NCBI GenBank assembly: GCA_902806295.1
Contig: CADCWB010000037.1
Location: 1 to 12,876, forward strand
Direction of reading: 5' to 3'
Length of the DNA stretch: 12,876 nt
Source: an uncultured Sphingomonas sp.
GTDB taxonomy: Bacteria; Pseudomonadota; Alphaproteobacteria; Sphingomonadales; Sphingomonadaceae
The number at the start of each line of letters is the position of its first letter. Within the stretch, counting starts at the first letter, position 1. Positions 1 to 8,063 of the stretch are shown here, one piece after another. The position numbers were made by a program, and so were the translations under genes. The notes beneath the pieces are model-generated. The model was given only the letters and a program-made list of their open reading frames with translations. It had not been told where the DNA came from and did not search any database.

Positions 1-1045
1 CTTCCTTGGCTTCCACCGCCTGGTGCAACCCGTCCGACCAGCGTCGTCCATCCATCATGCGGCCGGTGAACTCGTCGATGATGACGACCTTGCCGTCCTT
101 GACGATGTAGTCGATGTCCTTGCGAAACATGACGTTCGCCTTGAGCGCCTGATTGAGGTGATGAACCACCTGCGTGTTGGCGATGTCGTAAAGGTTCTGG
201 CCTTCGATCAGGCCCGCCTCCTCCAACATCCGCTCGGCCTTTTCGGTGCCCTCTTCGGTCAGCACGACCGACTTCTGCTTCTCGTCCTTCTCGAAGTCGC
301 CGTCCCCGAAGATTTTCACGATCGCGTCGACCGAAATGTAGAGCTCCGACTTGTCGTCGGTCGGGCCGGAGATGATCAGCGGGGTGCGCGCCTCGTCGAT
401 CAGGATCGAGTCCACCTCGTCGACGATGGCATAATGAAATGGTCGCTGAACCATCTGGTCGCGCGAGTATTTCATGTTGTCGCGCAAGTAATCGAACCCG
501 AGTTCGTTGTTGGTGGCGTAGGTGACGTCGCACTCATAGGCGGCGCGGCGCTCGTCCTCATTGAGGTTCGGCACGATCACCCCGACGGTCAGGCCAAGGA
601 AGTTGTGCACCTGACCCATCCACTCGGCATCGCGCCGGGCGAGATAGTCATTCACGGTCACCACATGGACGCCCTTACCGGGCAGCGCGTTCAGGTAGGT
701 CGCGAGCGTCGCGACCAGCGTCTTGCCTTCACCGGTCCGCATCTCCGCGATCTCGCCGCGATGCAGCGCAATGCCGCCAATCATCTGCACGTCGTAGTGC
801 CGCTGGCCGAGCGTGCGCTTGGCCGCCTCGCGCACGGTCGCGAACGCCTCGGGCAGCAAGTCATCCAGCGTCGCGCCGTTTTCCATCCGCTGACGGAAGA
901 TCGCCGTCTGGCCGCTCAGCTCTTCATCGGTCAGGGCCGAGATGGTCGGTTCAAACCCGTTGATCGTCTCAACCGTGCGGCGAAGCTTGGCGACATAGCG
1001 GTCGTTGCTTGAGCCGAAGACCGACTTGGCCAGCGTGGCGAACAT
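1..1045 (-). CDS. secA: Preprotein translocase ATPase SecA, N-terminal part (cut by window edge)
   Basis: This is the ATPase motor that drives unfolded preproteins through the SecYEG channel; it is cytosolic and peripheral to the inner membrane. Reading on the minus strand from the ATG at 1045 gives 348 complete codons beginning MFATLAKSVFGSS. Walker A is MRTGEGKT at residues 102-109, where E. coli SecA has it. It is followed by the typical VVTVNDYLARRDAEWMG segment and then the DEVDSILIDEARTPLIISGP stretch of the DEAD-like motif II and start of the preprotein-binding region. The C-terminal roughly 550 residues (rest of NBD1, NBD2, scaffold and wing, C-tail) lie beyond position 1. An AAGGA ribosome binding site precedes the ATG by about 8 nt. 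secA lies 122 nt after trxA and probably has its own promoter. Identity is essentially certain; only the 3' end is missing. Confidence 0.97.
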   Translation of the reverse strand, partial: MFATLAKSVFGSSNDRYVAKLRRTVETINGFEPTISALTDEELSGQTAIFRQRMENGATLDDLLPEAFATVREAAKRTLGQRHYDVQMIGGIALHRGEIAEMRTGEGKTLVATLATYLNALPGKGVHVVTVNDYLARRDAEWMGQVHNFLGLTVGVIVPNLNEDERRAAYECDVTYATNNELGFDYLRDNMKYSRDQMVQRPFHYAIVDEVDSILIDEARTPLIISGPTDDKSELYISVDAIVKIFGDGDFEKDEKQKSVVLTEEGTEKAERMLEEAGLIEGQNLYDIANTQVVHHLNQALKANVMFRKDIDYIVKDGKVVIIDEFTGRMMDGRRWSDGLHQAVEAKE

Positions 1046-1123
1046 CTGAGTTCCTTGAAGCCTGTTAAGTGCGCGAGGCATGACGACGGGACGCCCGCAC
1101 ACAGGCGTTTATCGTTAGGGCGC

Positions 1124-1152
1124 GATGTAGGATTGGCCCGGCTGACAGTCAA
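1124..1152 (-). promoter_or_regulatory. Candidate sigma-70-type promoter for secA
   Basis: Read on the minus strand, a TTGACT hexamer (1147-1152) is separated by exactly 17 nt from TACATC (1124-1129). The -35 matches the consensus at 5 of 6 positions and the -10 at only 3 of 6, so this is a moderate candidate. It would start transcription near 1117 and leave a leader of about 70 nt before the secA ATG. It sits in the 122-nt trxA-secA gap, which otherwise holds only a weak 5-bp inverted repeat (ACGCC/GGCGT around 1091-1108) with no T-run, so I see no convincing terminator for trxA. secA may therefore be fed both by this promoter and by read-through. Confidence 0.35.
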
Positions 1153-1167
1153 TCAAGCCGAAAGCGC

Positions 1168-1488
1168 TTACAGCTGACCTTCAAGCCATTGCTGGATCTG
1201 GCTGCGCGGGGCAGCACCGACCTTCTGCGCCACCGGCTCGCCGCCCTTGAACAGCAGCATGGCCGGAATGCCGCGCACGCCATAACGGCCCGGCGTATCC
1301 GGGTTCTCGTCGATGTTGAGCTTAACGACGCTGACCTTCTCGCCCAACGCTTCGCTGATCTCTTCCAAGGCAGGAGCGATCATCCGGCATGGACCGCACC
1401 ACTCGGCCCAGAAATCGACCAGCACGGGCTTGTCGGCGCCCAGGACATCGGTGGCGAAACTCTGGTCGGTGACGGTGGTGGTCGGCAT
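1168..1488 (-). CDS. trxA: Thioredoxin
   Basis: This 106-residue protein has the full length of a classical thioredoxin, a cytosolic dithiol oxidoreductase that reduces protein disulfides and is itself recharged by thioredoxin reductase. The active site FWAEWCGPCRM has Cys31 and Cys34, and the cis-proline is Pro75 in RGIPAM. Asp25 in LVDFWA corresponds to the buried Asp of the family. There is no signal peptide. A ribosome binding site, AGGAG, lies 9 nt upstream of the ATG. It is immediately downstream of addA (57-nt gap), so it is probably co-transcribed with it. Identity as a thioredoxin is clear; whether it is the main TrxA of the cell cannot be told from this window, though the short clean architecture favours it. 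Confidence 0.96.
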   Translation of the reverse strand: MPTTTVTDQSFATDVLGADKPVLVDFWAEWCGPCRMIAPALEEISEALGEKVSVVKLNIDENPDTPGRYGVRGIPAMLLFKGGEPVAQKVGAAPRSQIQQWLEGQL

Positions 1489-1545
1489 GGGAGGCAGCTC
1501 CTGGTGAGTCGTTGACCCGCCATATGGGACCGAGCCATGCCCTCC

Positions 1546-4500
1546 TCAACCGGCCAAAGCGATGAGGCGCGGCCCGGCGGTATAAAGCAGTGCCGTTTCG
1601 ATACGCTTGCCCGGAAAGATGACCGACAGTGCGGCCTGGTAGGCCTGCATCTGGGCAAGATGCGGGGCAGGAACTTCCGCCTCGCTACGCGGGATGGAGC
1701 GCCCGGTCTTGAAGTCGATCACTCGCACCCGATCCGGCTCGATCAGCAGGCGATCCACCGTTCCCGCCACCACCCGCCCGTCCGGCAAGGTGGCTGCAAT
1801 CGGCGCTTCGGCCAGAGCGGACTCGGCGAACAGGCCGGCGAAGCGCTCATCGCCGATGATCGAGCAGGCGGCCTCGGCAATCTCCTGCCGAACACCAGGG
1901 TCCGCCACCGGGGCCGAATGCTCCAGCCAGCGCAGCGCCGCGCCATGACGTTGATCGGGCGGAACTCCAGGCAAGCGCTCGAACAAGGCATGGAGCAGCA
2001 CGCCCCGACGGGCGGCAGCGCGCAGCTCCGGACTGGGCGGCGGAGCAGCCTCGCGATCCTCCACCAACTGCGATGGCGCCAGCGGGCGCGGCGGACGAGC
2101 TTCGGCCGGCGCCGGAAGATAGAGCCACTCGGGCACTGACGGCTGCGGCATTGAAGTGGCGGTTCGGCGCGGCCGCGATGCACTCGGCGGGACCTCGCCC
2201 GAGTACCGCAGCACGTCGTTGCCCCATTGCGCGCCGATCCGCTCCATCGCTGCCTGGACCCGCGCATGCCAGCTGTTCTCCGGCAGGTTGCCGCGGCCCG
2301 GTGCGAGCCCGGCGATCACTAGTCGCTCGGCCGGGCGAGTCAGCGCGACGTAGAGCAAGCGCCAATGCTCCTCCAGGTCGCGCTCCTTCGCCTGCGCGAT
2401 GATGCTCGTATAAGGCTCGCCCAATTCCGTCTTGCGCGGCCGTACGACGGGTGCGTTGCCGGCTTCACCGAGCGGCACCGCGATCGGCCCGTTGCGCTCG
2501 CCAAGCTTGGCCGGATCGGCCGTGGCATCCGCCAGGATTACCACCGGTGCTTCGAGCCCTTTGGCACCGTGCACGGTCATCACGCGGACCGCATCGGACG
2601 GAGCAGACGGGTCGCGCTTGATCTCGACATCACCACTGCCGAACCAGGCTAGGAAGCGGTCGAGCGACGGCGTTTCCGAGCGCTCAAATTCGAACGCAGC
2701 GGCAACCAGTTCGTCGATCGGGTCGCGCGCCGCTGCGCCGAGCCGCTCCAGCAGCTTGCGCCGGCCACCGATCGGACCGGACAGGATGGTCTCCAGAAAG
2801 CGCGCGGGCGTCGTGTAGTCCGCCATGGCAAGCAGTCCGCCCAGCACCTCACGGGCCTCCTCCAGTACCCCGCCTTCGTCAGCCCGGCGCCGGAGCTCAC
2901 TCCACAGCGGAACCTCACGTCCGTAAGCGAGGTCGTACAATTGCTCCTGTCTCCACCCGATCAGCGGCGAGACCAGCAGGCTGGCCAGCGTCAGATCGTC
3001 GAGCGGCTGCACCGCAAAAGCAATCGCGGCCATCAAGTCCTTAACCGCCAACGGCGACGACAGGTGCAAGCGGTCGATCCCCGCCACCGGCACCCTTTCG
3101 GCAAACAGCCGGGCGACGATCAGCGAGGCCAGCTCTCCGCGGCTGCGCACCAGAATCAGCACATCGCCCGCGCTCATCGGCTGTCCGGTGGTAGCCAGCA
3201 CAGGTGCTTCGTCGAGCCAATGCCGGACGGTTCGGGCCAGCGAGGTCGCGTATCTGCGGGCCGGCTCGCTGATCCAGCCTTCCTCTCCTTCCTCGCCGCC
3301 TTCCTCGTCCTGCTCGATCGCGAACGGCGGCCATAGTTCGACGGAGCCCGCCCTGGTGGCGAAGTGCGCGCGGTGCGGGTTGGGCGGATCCGGTAGCCCC
3401 ATCTCGGCCGCGCCGACCTCGGCGATCACGCCGTCAACCACGTCCAACACCGCCTGCGACGAGCGGAAGCTGCGGTCGATCGACAGGTCCTCGAACGGCC
3501 GGCTGTCATCGACGATCTCTCGCAGCGCCTCGGCTCGGGCCCGGAAACGGAGGCGCGCCTGGTCGAATTCGCGCGGGTCGGTGCCCTGGAAACCGAAGAT
3601 CGCCTGCTTGAAGTCGCCGACCATGAACAGGGTGCGGTGGGCGGGACCGGCCCCCTCCCCAGCGAAATACTCCTCCGCCAGGGCCTCGATGATCGCCCAT
3701 TGATCGGAGTTCGTGTCCTGCGCTTCATCGACCAGAATGTGGTCTGTTCGGCGGTCGAGCTTGTAGCGGACCCACTCGCCCATGCCGGGCGTCGCCAGCA
3801 GGGTGCGGGTCCAGCGGATGAGATCGTCGAAGTCGGCGACCCCGGCTGCGCGCTTAGCCCGCGCATACGCCTCGGCAAAGCGAGCACCGGCTCGCAAGCC
3901 GGCCGCCTGGGCCGCCACTAACTCCCCCTGCCGCTGCAAGACCAGCAACTCGGCAACTTCTTCGGCCAAGGCATCGCAATGCTCTTGGGCCAGCGGTTCG
4001 GCCTTGAGCACCCCGGCCGGCACCTTGCGCCGCTCACCCGCTTGCGTGAACACCACGCTCGCCAACTGCCCAAGGGAACGGCAACGCTCGGCCGGCGGCA
4101 GCACGAGCCAGGCATCGACCTCGTCGGCAACGGCATGGCCAGACTTGGTATTCCACCCCCGATGAGCCTGCACGATCGCGTGGAGCAGCGCGCAATCGAA
4201 ACTGCCGTCGTCGCAGCGCGCGGTCACCAGCTCCTCGATCGAGCCCTCCGGCAGGTTGAGCCGGCTACGCAACGCGGGCTCGACCGCTTCGGGTAGTGCG
4301 AAGTAGGTCATGGCCTCGGGCTCGCGCGCACAGGCGAGCAGGTAGCGTTCGGCTTCGCGCTCACCCAAGCGTCGGCTGAGCACCTGCAGATCCGCGATCA
4401 GCCCGTCGCCTGCGGTCTCCGAGTCCGCAACCAGAGTCGCGAGCGTCCGCCGAGCGAGCAGCTGCTCCTCCCGTCCTTCGATCGAGCGAAAACCGGGCGT

Positions 4501-4929
4501 GATCCCAGCTTCGGCTGGGAAGGCGGCGAGCAAGGTTTGAGCGAAGCTGTGAATGGTCTGGATGCGCAGTCCGCCCGGCGCGTCCAGCACTTCCGCGAAC
4601 AGCCGCCGCGCACGTTGGCGGCTGTCCAGACCGACATCAGCTCCCAATGCCTTGAGTTCACTTGCCAGCACGATCTCGGGCAACCGAACCCACCGCGCAA
4701 GCCGGTCGCCAATACGGTTCGCCATCTCCGCCGCGCCCGCCTTGGTGAACGTCAGACACAGGATGCTCTCGGGCGATGCTCCGCCCAGCAGCAAGCGCAG
4801 CACCCTGGCGGTCAGCACTTGAGTCTTGCCGGTGCCGGCGCTGGCCGAAAGGGCCGCGTGGATCGCCGGATCGGCGGCACGGGCCTGGTCCAGTTGGAGG
4901 GGTTGAAGAGGCTTGAACCGACGGGACAT
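1546..4929 (-). CDS. addA: Double-strand-break repair helicase-nuclease subunit AddA (alphaproteobacterial type)
   Basis: AddA is the UvrD-like 3'-5' helicase and nuclease subunit of the AddAB enzyme, which resects double-strand breaks and loads RecA. The 1127 residues carry the superfamily-1 motifs in order: Walker A SASAGTGKT (28-36), Ia LTFTKAGAAEM, Walker B VDEAQDTNSDQ (DEAQD 401-405), III VGDFKQAIFGFQG, IV SFRSSQAVL, V MTVHGAKGLEAPVV and VI LLYVALTRPAERL. A C-terminal PD-(D/E)XK nuclease follows: a His in VLLHALFERL, GTVDRL, VIDFKTG (Asp1072, Lys1074) and QMQAYQ, so both activities look intact. Length is typical for the family. The ATG at 4929 gives the expected short N-terminus before Walker A but has no good ribosome binding site. 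A better-placed one (AGGGA) serves an out-of-frame ATG at 4942. It follows addB after a 221-nt gap and precedes trxA. Confidence 0.95.
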   Translation of the reverse strand: MSRRFKPLQPLQLDQARAADPAIHAALSASAGTGKTQVLTARVLRLLLGGASPESILCLTFTKAGAAEMANRIGDRLARWVRLPEIVLASELKALGADVGLDSRQRARRLFAEVLDAPGGLRIQTIHSFAQTLLAAFPAEAGITPGFRSIEGREEQLLARRTLATLVADSETAGDGLIADLQVLSRRLGEREAERYLLACAREPEAMTYFALPEAVEPALRSRLNLPEGSIEELVTARCDDGSFDCALLHAIVQAHRGWNTKSGHAVADEVDAWLVLPPAERCRSLGQLASVVFTQAGERRKVPAGVLKAEPLAQEHCDALAEEVAELLVLQRQGELVAAQAAGLRAGARFAEAYARAKRAAGVADFDDLIRWTRTLLATPGMGEWVRYKLDRRTDHILVDEAQDTNSDQWAIIEALAEEYFAGEGAGPAHRTLFMVGDFKQAIFGFQGTDPREFDQARLRFRARAEALREIVDDSRPFEDLSIDRSFRSSQAVLDVVDGVIAEVGAAEMGLPDPPNPHRAHFATRAGSVELWPPFAIEQDEEGGEEGEEGWISEPARRYATSLARTVRHWLDEAPVLATTGQPMSAGDVLILVRSRGELASLIVARLFAERVPVAGIDRLHLSSPLAVKDLMAAIAFAVQPLDDLTLASLLVSPLIGWRQEQLYDLAYGREVPLWSELRRRADEGGVLEEAREVLGGLLAMADYTTPARFLETILSGPIGGRRKLLERLGAAARDPIDELVAAAFEFERSETPSLDRFLAWFGSGDVEIKRDPSAPSDAVRVMTVHGAKGLEAPVVILADATADPAKLGERNGPIAVPLGEAGNAPVVRPRKTELGEPYTSIIAQAKERDLEEHWRLLYVALTRPAERLVIAGLAPGRGNLPENSWHARVQAAMERIGAQWGNDVLRYSGEVPPSASRPRRTATSMPQPSVPEWLYLPAPAEARPPRPLAPSQLVEDREAAPPPSPELRAAARRGVLLHALFERLPGVPPDQRHGAALRWLEHSAPVADPGVRQEIAEAACSIIGDERFAGLFAESALAEAPIAATLPDGRVVAGTVDRLLIEPDRVRVIDFKTGRSIPRSEAEVPAPHLAQMQAYQAALSVIFPGKRIETALLYTAGPRLIALAG

Positions 4930-4991
4930 GATGCAAAGCCATAGCGCTTCCCTTGCCCCGCGCCAGCAAGCTAAGGACCTCTCAGCTGATC

Positions 4992-4996
4992 AGGAG
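4992..4996 (+). promoter_or_regulatory. Ribosome binding site deciding the start of the 47-aa gene
   Basis: The plus-strand string AGGAG lies 7 nt before a GTG at 5004, an ideal spacing. The longer reading from the ATG at 4953 has no comparable upstream site and would prepend residues rich in Arg, Ser and Gln. This makes GTG 5004 the better start and is the main reason to treat the small frame as a real gene. Confidence 0.6.
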
Positions 4997-5003
4997 AAAT
5001 TAC

Positions 5004-5147
5004 GTGAGCGACGAGCCAAGCAAGAAGCCTGCCGCGGACAAGCCGGAGGGCCGTCAGTTCAAGGCTGGCGTCGCCGTTGGGATCGGGTCGGCAGCCATCG
5101 TCGCGGCGCTGCTCTATGCGCGGTCGAACAAGCCGAAGAAGAAGTAA
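5004..5147 (+). CDS. Small single-pass membrane protein, 47 aa, opposite in direction to addB and addA
   Basis: I do not recognise a named family. The frame starts at GTG 5004 behind a well-spaced AGGAG and ends at TAA 5147, only 3 nt before the stop codon of convergent addB. The product has three parts. Residues 2-20 are charged and Lys/Glu/Pro-rich (SDEPSKKPAADKPEG), and residues about 21-39 form a Gly/Ala/Val/Ile-rich hydrophobic helix (AGVAVGIGSAAIVAALLYA). The tail RSNKPKKK is strongly basic, which by the positive-inside rule would place the C-terminus in the cytoplasm. There are no Cys residues and no cleavable signal peptide pattern. It fills most of the 221-nt gap between addB and addA, the only plus-strand gene inside an otherwise minus-strand run. 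A role in AddAB function is not implied; the transcript would be antisense to any addB-addA read-through mRNA. The gene is likely real because of its RBS and protein-like composition; its function is unknown. Confidence 0.68.
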   Translation: MSDEPSKKPAADKPEGRQFKAGVAVGIGSAAIVAALLYARSNKPKKK

Positions 5148-5150
5148 GCG

Positions 5151-8063
5151 CTACTCGCGCCCGTACCATTCCTCCAGCCGCATCAGCTGGTCGTAATCGC
5201 CATAGGGCGCGAAGGCCGGGTGCAGCTTGGCCGTGAACGGCTTGTCGCCCAGCAGATAGTCGGCCGCGACGGCCGCAAAGGACGCCTGGGCATTCTCTAG
5301 AAAGCCCTTGGCGCCCGCGTAGCCGTCCACCGCCGTGCGCTTGCCAAAGCGATCGCGGTCCTTGGCCAATGACCAATATTCGTGCGCACCCGGCAGGCCG
5401 GCAACATCGTTGAACCCGCCAGCCTGAGCGATCAGCCCCAGTAAACTGAGCTGCAATGCGAAGCCCGCATCCACCGCCTTGACGGATGGGGCTTTGCCGG
5501 TCTTGTAGTCGATAATGCCGAGCCGACCGTCCGGAAGCCGGTCCACCCGGTCCGCCGTGCCGTGCAGCGTCACGCCCGATACGATGGCTTCGCCCTTCTG
5601 CTCGGCCGCGAGCGGTCGGCGGTCCGCCGCCTGATCCTTGCGGACTTCCTCCGCGACCCACTCGATCGCTTCGAGCAGGCGCGGCTGCCACAGCGCGCGG
5701 AGCATGGGGTGGATTGCTTCTCCCTCGAGCAGCTGACGGGCGCGCGGCAGCAGTAGGTCCGGATCGCACTGGTCATGCGCAAGCCATTCTTCGAGCACCT
5801 TGTGCACCGCGCTACCCTTCCAGGCCGCAGTATGATCGGCATCGGCCGGTTCGAGCGCGCGCAGGCCCAACATAGCCTGAGCATAGAAAGCGAACGGATC
5901 GGCCTTGAGCCGGTCTACGGAAGTGACCGCGATCCGGCGGGGACGTTCGGCTGCGGGCGGCCGTGGCGCGGGTCGACGGACGGGCTTCTCGGCGGATTGA
6001 CGGTCGATCAGCAGAGCCAGCCGCTCAAGGGGGTGATCGCGGGCCAACCCGCCGGTCATTGCCTGCAGCCGCAGCAACAAACGAGAGGCGACGGTAGGCG
6101 AGCGGCCGTCTCGCCGGGCGCGGGTCAGCAATACCTGTGGCGCGCCCAGGAAACTGGCGAAATCATGCGCTGCCAGACCGATCCGATACTCGAGCCCCGG
6201 CAGGCCAAGGTTGGCGCGGATTTTGGGGGCGAGCCATGGATCCGGGCTCGGCAGTGCCGGCCAGACCCCCTCGTTCAATCCACCCAGGACCATCAAGTCG
6301 GCATGCGCCAGACGCGTCTCGAGCAAGCCGAGGATCTGGATACGCGGGTGCCCGCCATAAGGTGGCCGGACCGCCTCGGCGTCAAGCAGCTGCCGCAGCA
6401 GCGGCACGGCGTCCTCGGCGCGCAGCTCGACATTCGCGGCTCCGTCAGCCTCCTCCAGTCGCGCCAGCAGGTCTGCCGCCGCGCGTCCGTCCGGCCCGCT
6501 CCAGGCCGCATCGCCGGCGACCGCCGTCGCGAACTCACGCAAAGAGGCAGCGAACCGCTGTAGTGTCACGAGCCCCTGGAACGCTCGATCGAGCTGCTCC
6601 AGGCAAGGTCGCAGCTTGGCCCAAGCCTCGCCGCAGCCGCGGGTCTTCTTCTCGCGATCTTTGTCGCGGCAGTGCGCATCGATGCCCGCCAACCCTTCCG
6701 GCGGTCGCGGACCGCGCAGCGCAAGATCGAGCATCCGGGCGGACTCGAGCCATGCCTGGCGGTCGGCGCCAGCGCCGGCGAGCGGGTGTTTCAGCAGTGC
6801 CAGTGTGGCGACCGGGGCAAGCCGCTCGGCACTTGCCGCCGCAATCCCAAGCAGCAGCGTGCCTGCCGGTGTTTGCCCGAGCGGCTTGCCGGCGCTGTCA
6901 TCCGCCGCGATTCCCCAACGCGCGAGCAGCGCGGAGACACGGGTCGCCAGCATGCGGTCCGGGGTTACCAGAGCGGCCGTCTTACCCGGTGTTTCCAGCA
7001 CTCTCCGCAAGGCGATCGCGATGGCTTGTGCCTCCGCGGCCGGATTCGCGAGTTCGGCGAGTCGAATGCCCGAAAGGCGCCGCTCCGGCGGAGGCAGTGT
7101 CGCCCATCGATCGGTGAAGCGGGCGGACGTGAGCGCATGAGCGATCGCCCGCTCCCGCACCGCCCGCGCCGAAGCTCGGCCGGCCGGACGCCAGCGCTCC
7201 ACTTCTTGCCGGTTGACCCCGACCCGGTCCAGCAAGCGCTTTAGATGGTATTGCGGATGAGTCTCGTCGCCTCGCCCACTGTCCGGATCAGGACCCAGAG
7301 CCTCCCATTCCTCCTCACTCAACAAGTGCACGGGACTGAGCCCCGGCAGCACGAGGCAGCCCCCAGGCATCCGAGCAACCCGCGCCAGCAGCGCGGCGAT
7401 CGCGGGAGCGCTGGTGGTGATCCCGGCGGCGACCGTAAATCCTGGTGGCGGCGATTGGCGCCACCGTTGCACCGCCGCTCGCAGCAAGCGGTTGCGGCGA
7501 TCCGCGAGATCGATCCGACCGATCGCCTGCAGCTCGATCGGCCAGGCGACTAGCAGAGACTGCAGCCGGTCGAGCGACAACTGCCAATGCCGGGCAAGCT
7601 CGGGCGCATCGGCCACGGCCTCGGACAGGCGGGACGAGGCGATCTCCTCGACCAGCAAGGCGTCGAGCGTACGCGCCAGGTCCGCGGCCAGGCGAAAGCG
7701 TTCGGCTCCGCCTGTTCCGACCTGCCATCCGACCAGCCTGGCCAGCGTGACCAGGCGAGCGGTGGGCTCCACCGCCGGCGGAACCGGATCTCCGCCCGCA
7801 GGGTCCAGCGCACCGCCGATCCGGTCGTCCAGCTCCGGATCGCCGATCGCGATCAAGCGTGGCAGTACCAGCCCACCGCCGCTCGCCCGCACAAAGGCCT
7901 CGGTGACGGTTCGGATCGCCCGGTTATTCGGCAGCAGGATTCGGCCCCGCGCCAACACAAGCGGGTCGGATCGGTGCTCGCGCATCAGCCCGGCAACCAG
8001 CGCGTCGGCGAAGCTGCGGTGTGCGCCGATCGTGTAAACGCACGGCCGCTCGGCCTCAGGCAA
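5151..8063 (-). CDS. addB: Double-strand-break repair protein AddB (alphaproteobacterial type)
   Basis: AddB is the partner of AddA; in the family it has an inactivated helicase-like fold used for Chi recognition plus a second nuclease domain. The 970 residues begin with the RILLPNNRAIRTV segment typical of the alphaproteobacterial form. They end in a PD-(D/E)XK nuclease: GTADRVDRLPDGR, then GIIDYKTG (Asp852, Lys854) and Gln871 in ALQLSLLG, so the nuclease looks competent. I see no four-Cys iron-sulfur pattern of the Bacillus type. The start is TTG 8063. In the same frame a TGA lies only two codons upstream, and no ATG appears until about residue 26, so TTG is the only start that keeps the conserved N-terminus. 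It overlaps the 3' end of murU by 8 nt, suggesting translational coupling. The TAG stop lies 3 nt from the end of the convergent microprotein gene. Confidence 0.94.
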   Translation of the reverse strand: MPEAERPCVYTIGAHRSFADALVAGLMREHRSDPLVLARGRILLPNNRAIRTVTEAFVRASGGGLVLPRLIAIGDPELDDRIGGALDPAGGDPVPPAVEPTARLVTLARLVGWQVGTGGAERFRLAADLARTLDALLVEEIASSRLSEAVADAPELARHWQLSLDRLQSLLVAWPIELQAIGRIDLADRRNRLLRAAVQRWRQSPPPGFTVAAGITTSAPAIAALLARVARMPGGCLVLPGLSPVHLLSEEEWEALGPDPDSGRGDETHPQYHLKRLLDRVGVNRQEVERWRPAGRASARAVRERAIAHALTSARFTDRWATLPPPERRLSGIRLAELANPAAEAQAIAIALRRVLETPGKTAALVTPDRMLATRVSALLARWGIAADDSAGKPLGQTPAGTLLLGIAAASAERLAPVATLALLKHPLAGAGADRQAWLESARMLDLALRGPRPPEGLAGIDAHCRDKDREKKTRGCGEAWAKLRPCLEQLDRAFQGLVTLQRFAASLREFATAVAGDAAWSGPDGRAAADLLARLEEADGAANVELRAEDAVPLLRQLLDAEAVRPPYGGHPRIQILGLLETRLAHADLMVLGGLNEGVWPALPSPDPWLAPKIRANLGLPGLEYRIGLAAHDFASFLGAPQVLLTRARRDGRSPTVASRLLLRLQAMTGGLARDHPLERLALLIDRQSAEKPVRRPAPRPPAAERPRRIAVTSVDRLKADPFAFYAQAMLGLRALEPADADHTAAWKGSAVHKVLEEWLAHDQCDPDLLLPRARQLLEGEAIHPMLRALWQPRLLEAIEWVAEEVRKDQAADRRPLAAEQKGEAIVSGVTLHGTADRVDRLPDGRLGIIDYKTGKAPSVKAVDAGFALQLSLLGLIAQAGGFNDVAGLPGAHEYWSLAKDRDRFGKRTAVDGYAGAKGFLENAQASFAAVAADYLLGDKPFTAKLHPAFAPYGDYDQLMRLEEWYGRE

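Noticed and set aside
23..1012. Long plus-strand open frame (329 aa) opposite secA
   Set aside because: It lies entirely antisense to the clear SecA reading frame and its translation is low-complexity (Leu, Val, Asp, His, Arg rich) without motifs; a GC-rich shadow frame.
1091..1108. Inverted repeat ACGCC/GGCGT as terminator of trxA
   Set aside because: Only 5 bp of stem with an 8-nt loop and no T-run in the direction of transcription.
5775..6563. Plus-strand open frame of 262 aa opposite addB
   Set aside because: Composition (Gly, Gln, Arg) is that of a shadow frame and the opposite strand encodes conserved AddB sequence.
6137..7117. Plus-strand open frame of 326 aa opposite addB
   Set aside because: Its translation is Arg/Ala/Pro-rich without motifs, it has no credible ribosome binding site, and it is fully antisense to AddB.
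5151..8063. Iron-sulfur cluster in AddB as in Bacillus
   Set aside because: The needed four-Cys arrangement flanking the nuclease domain is absent; the few Cys residues are scattered.
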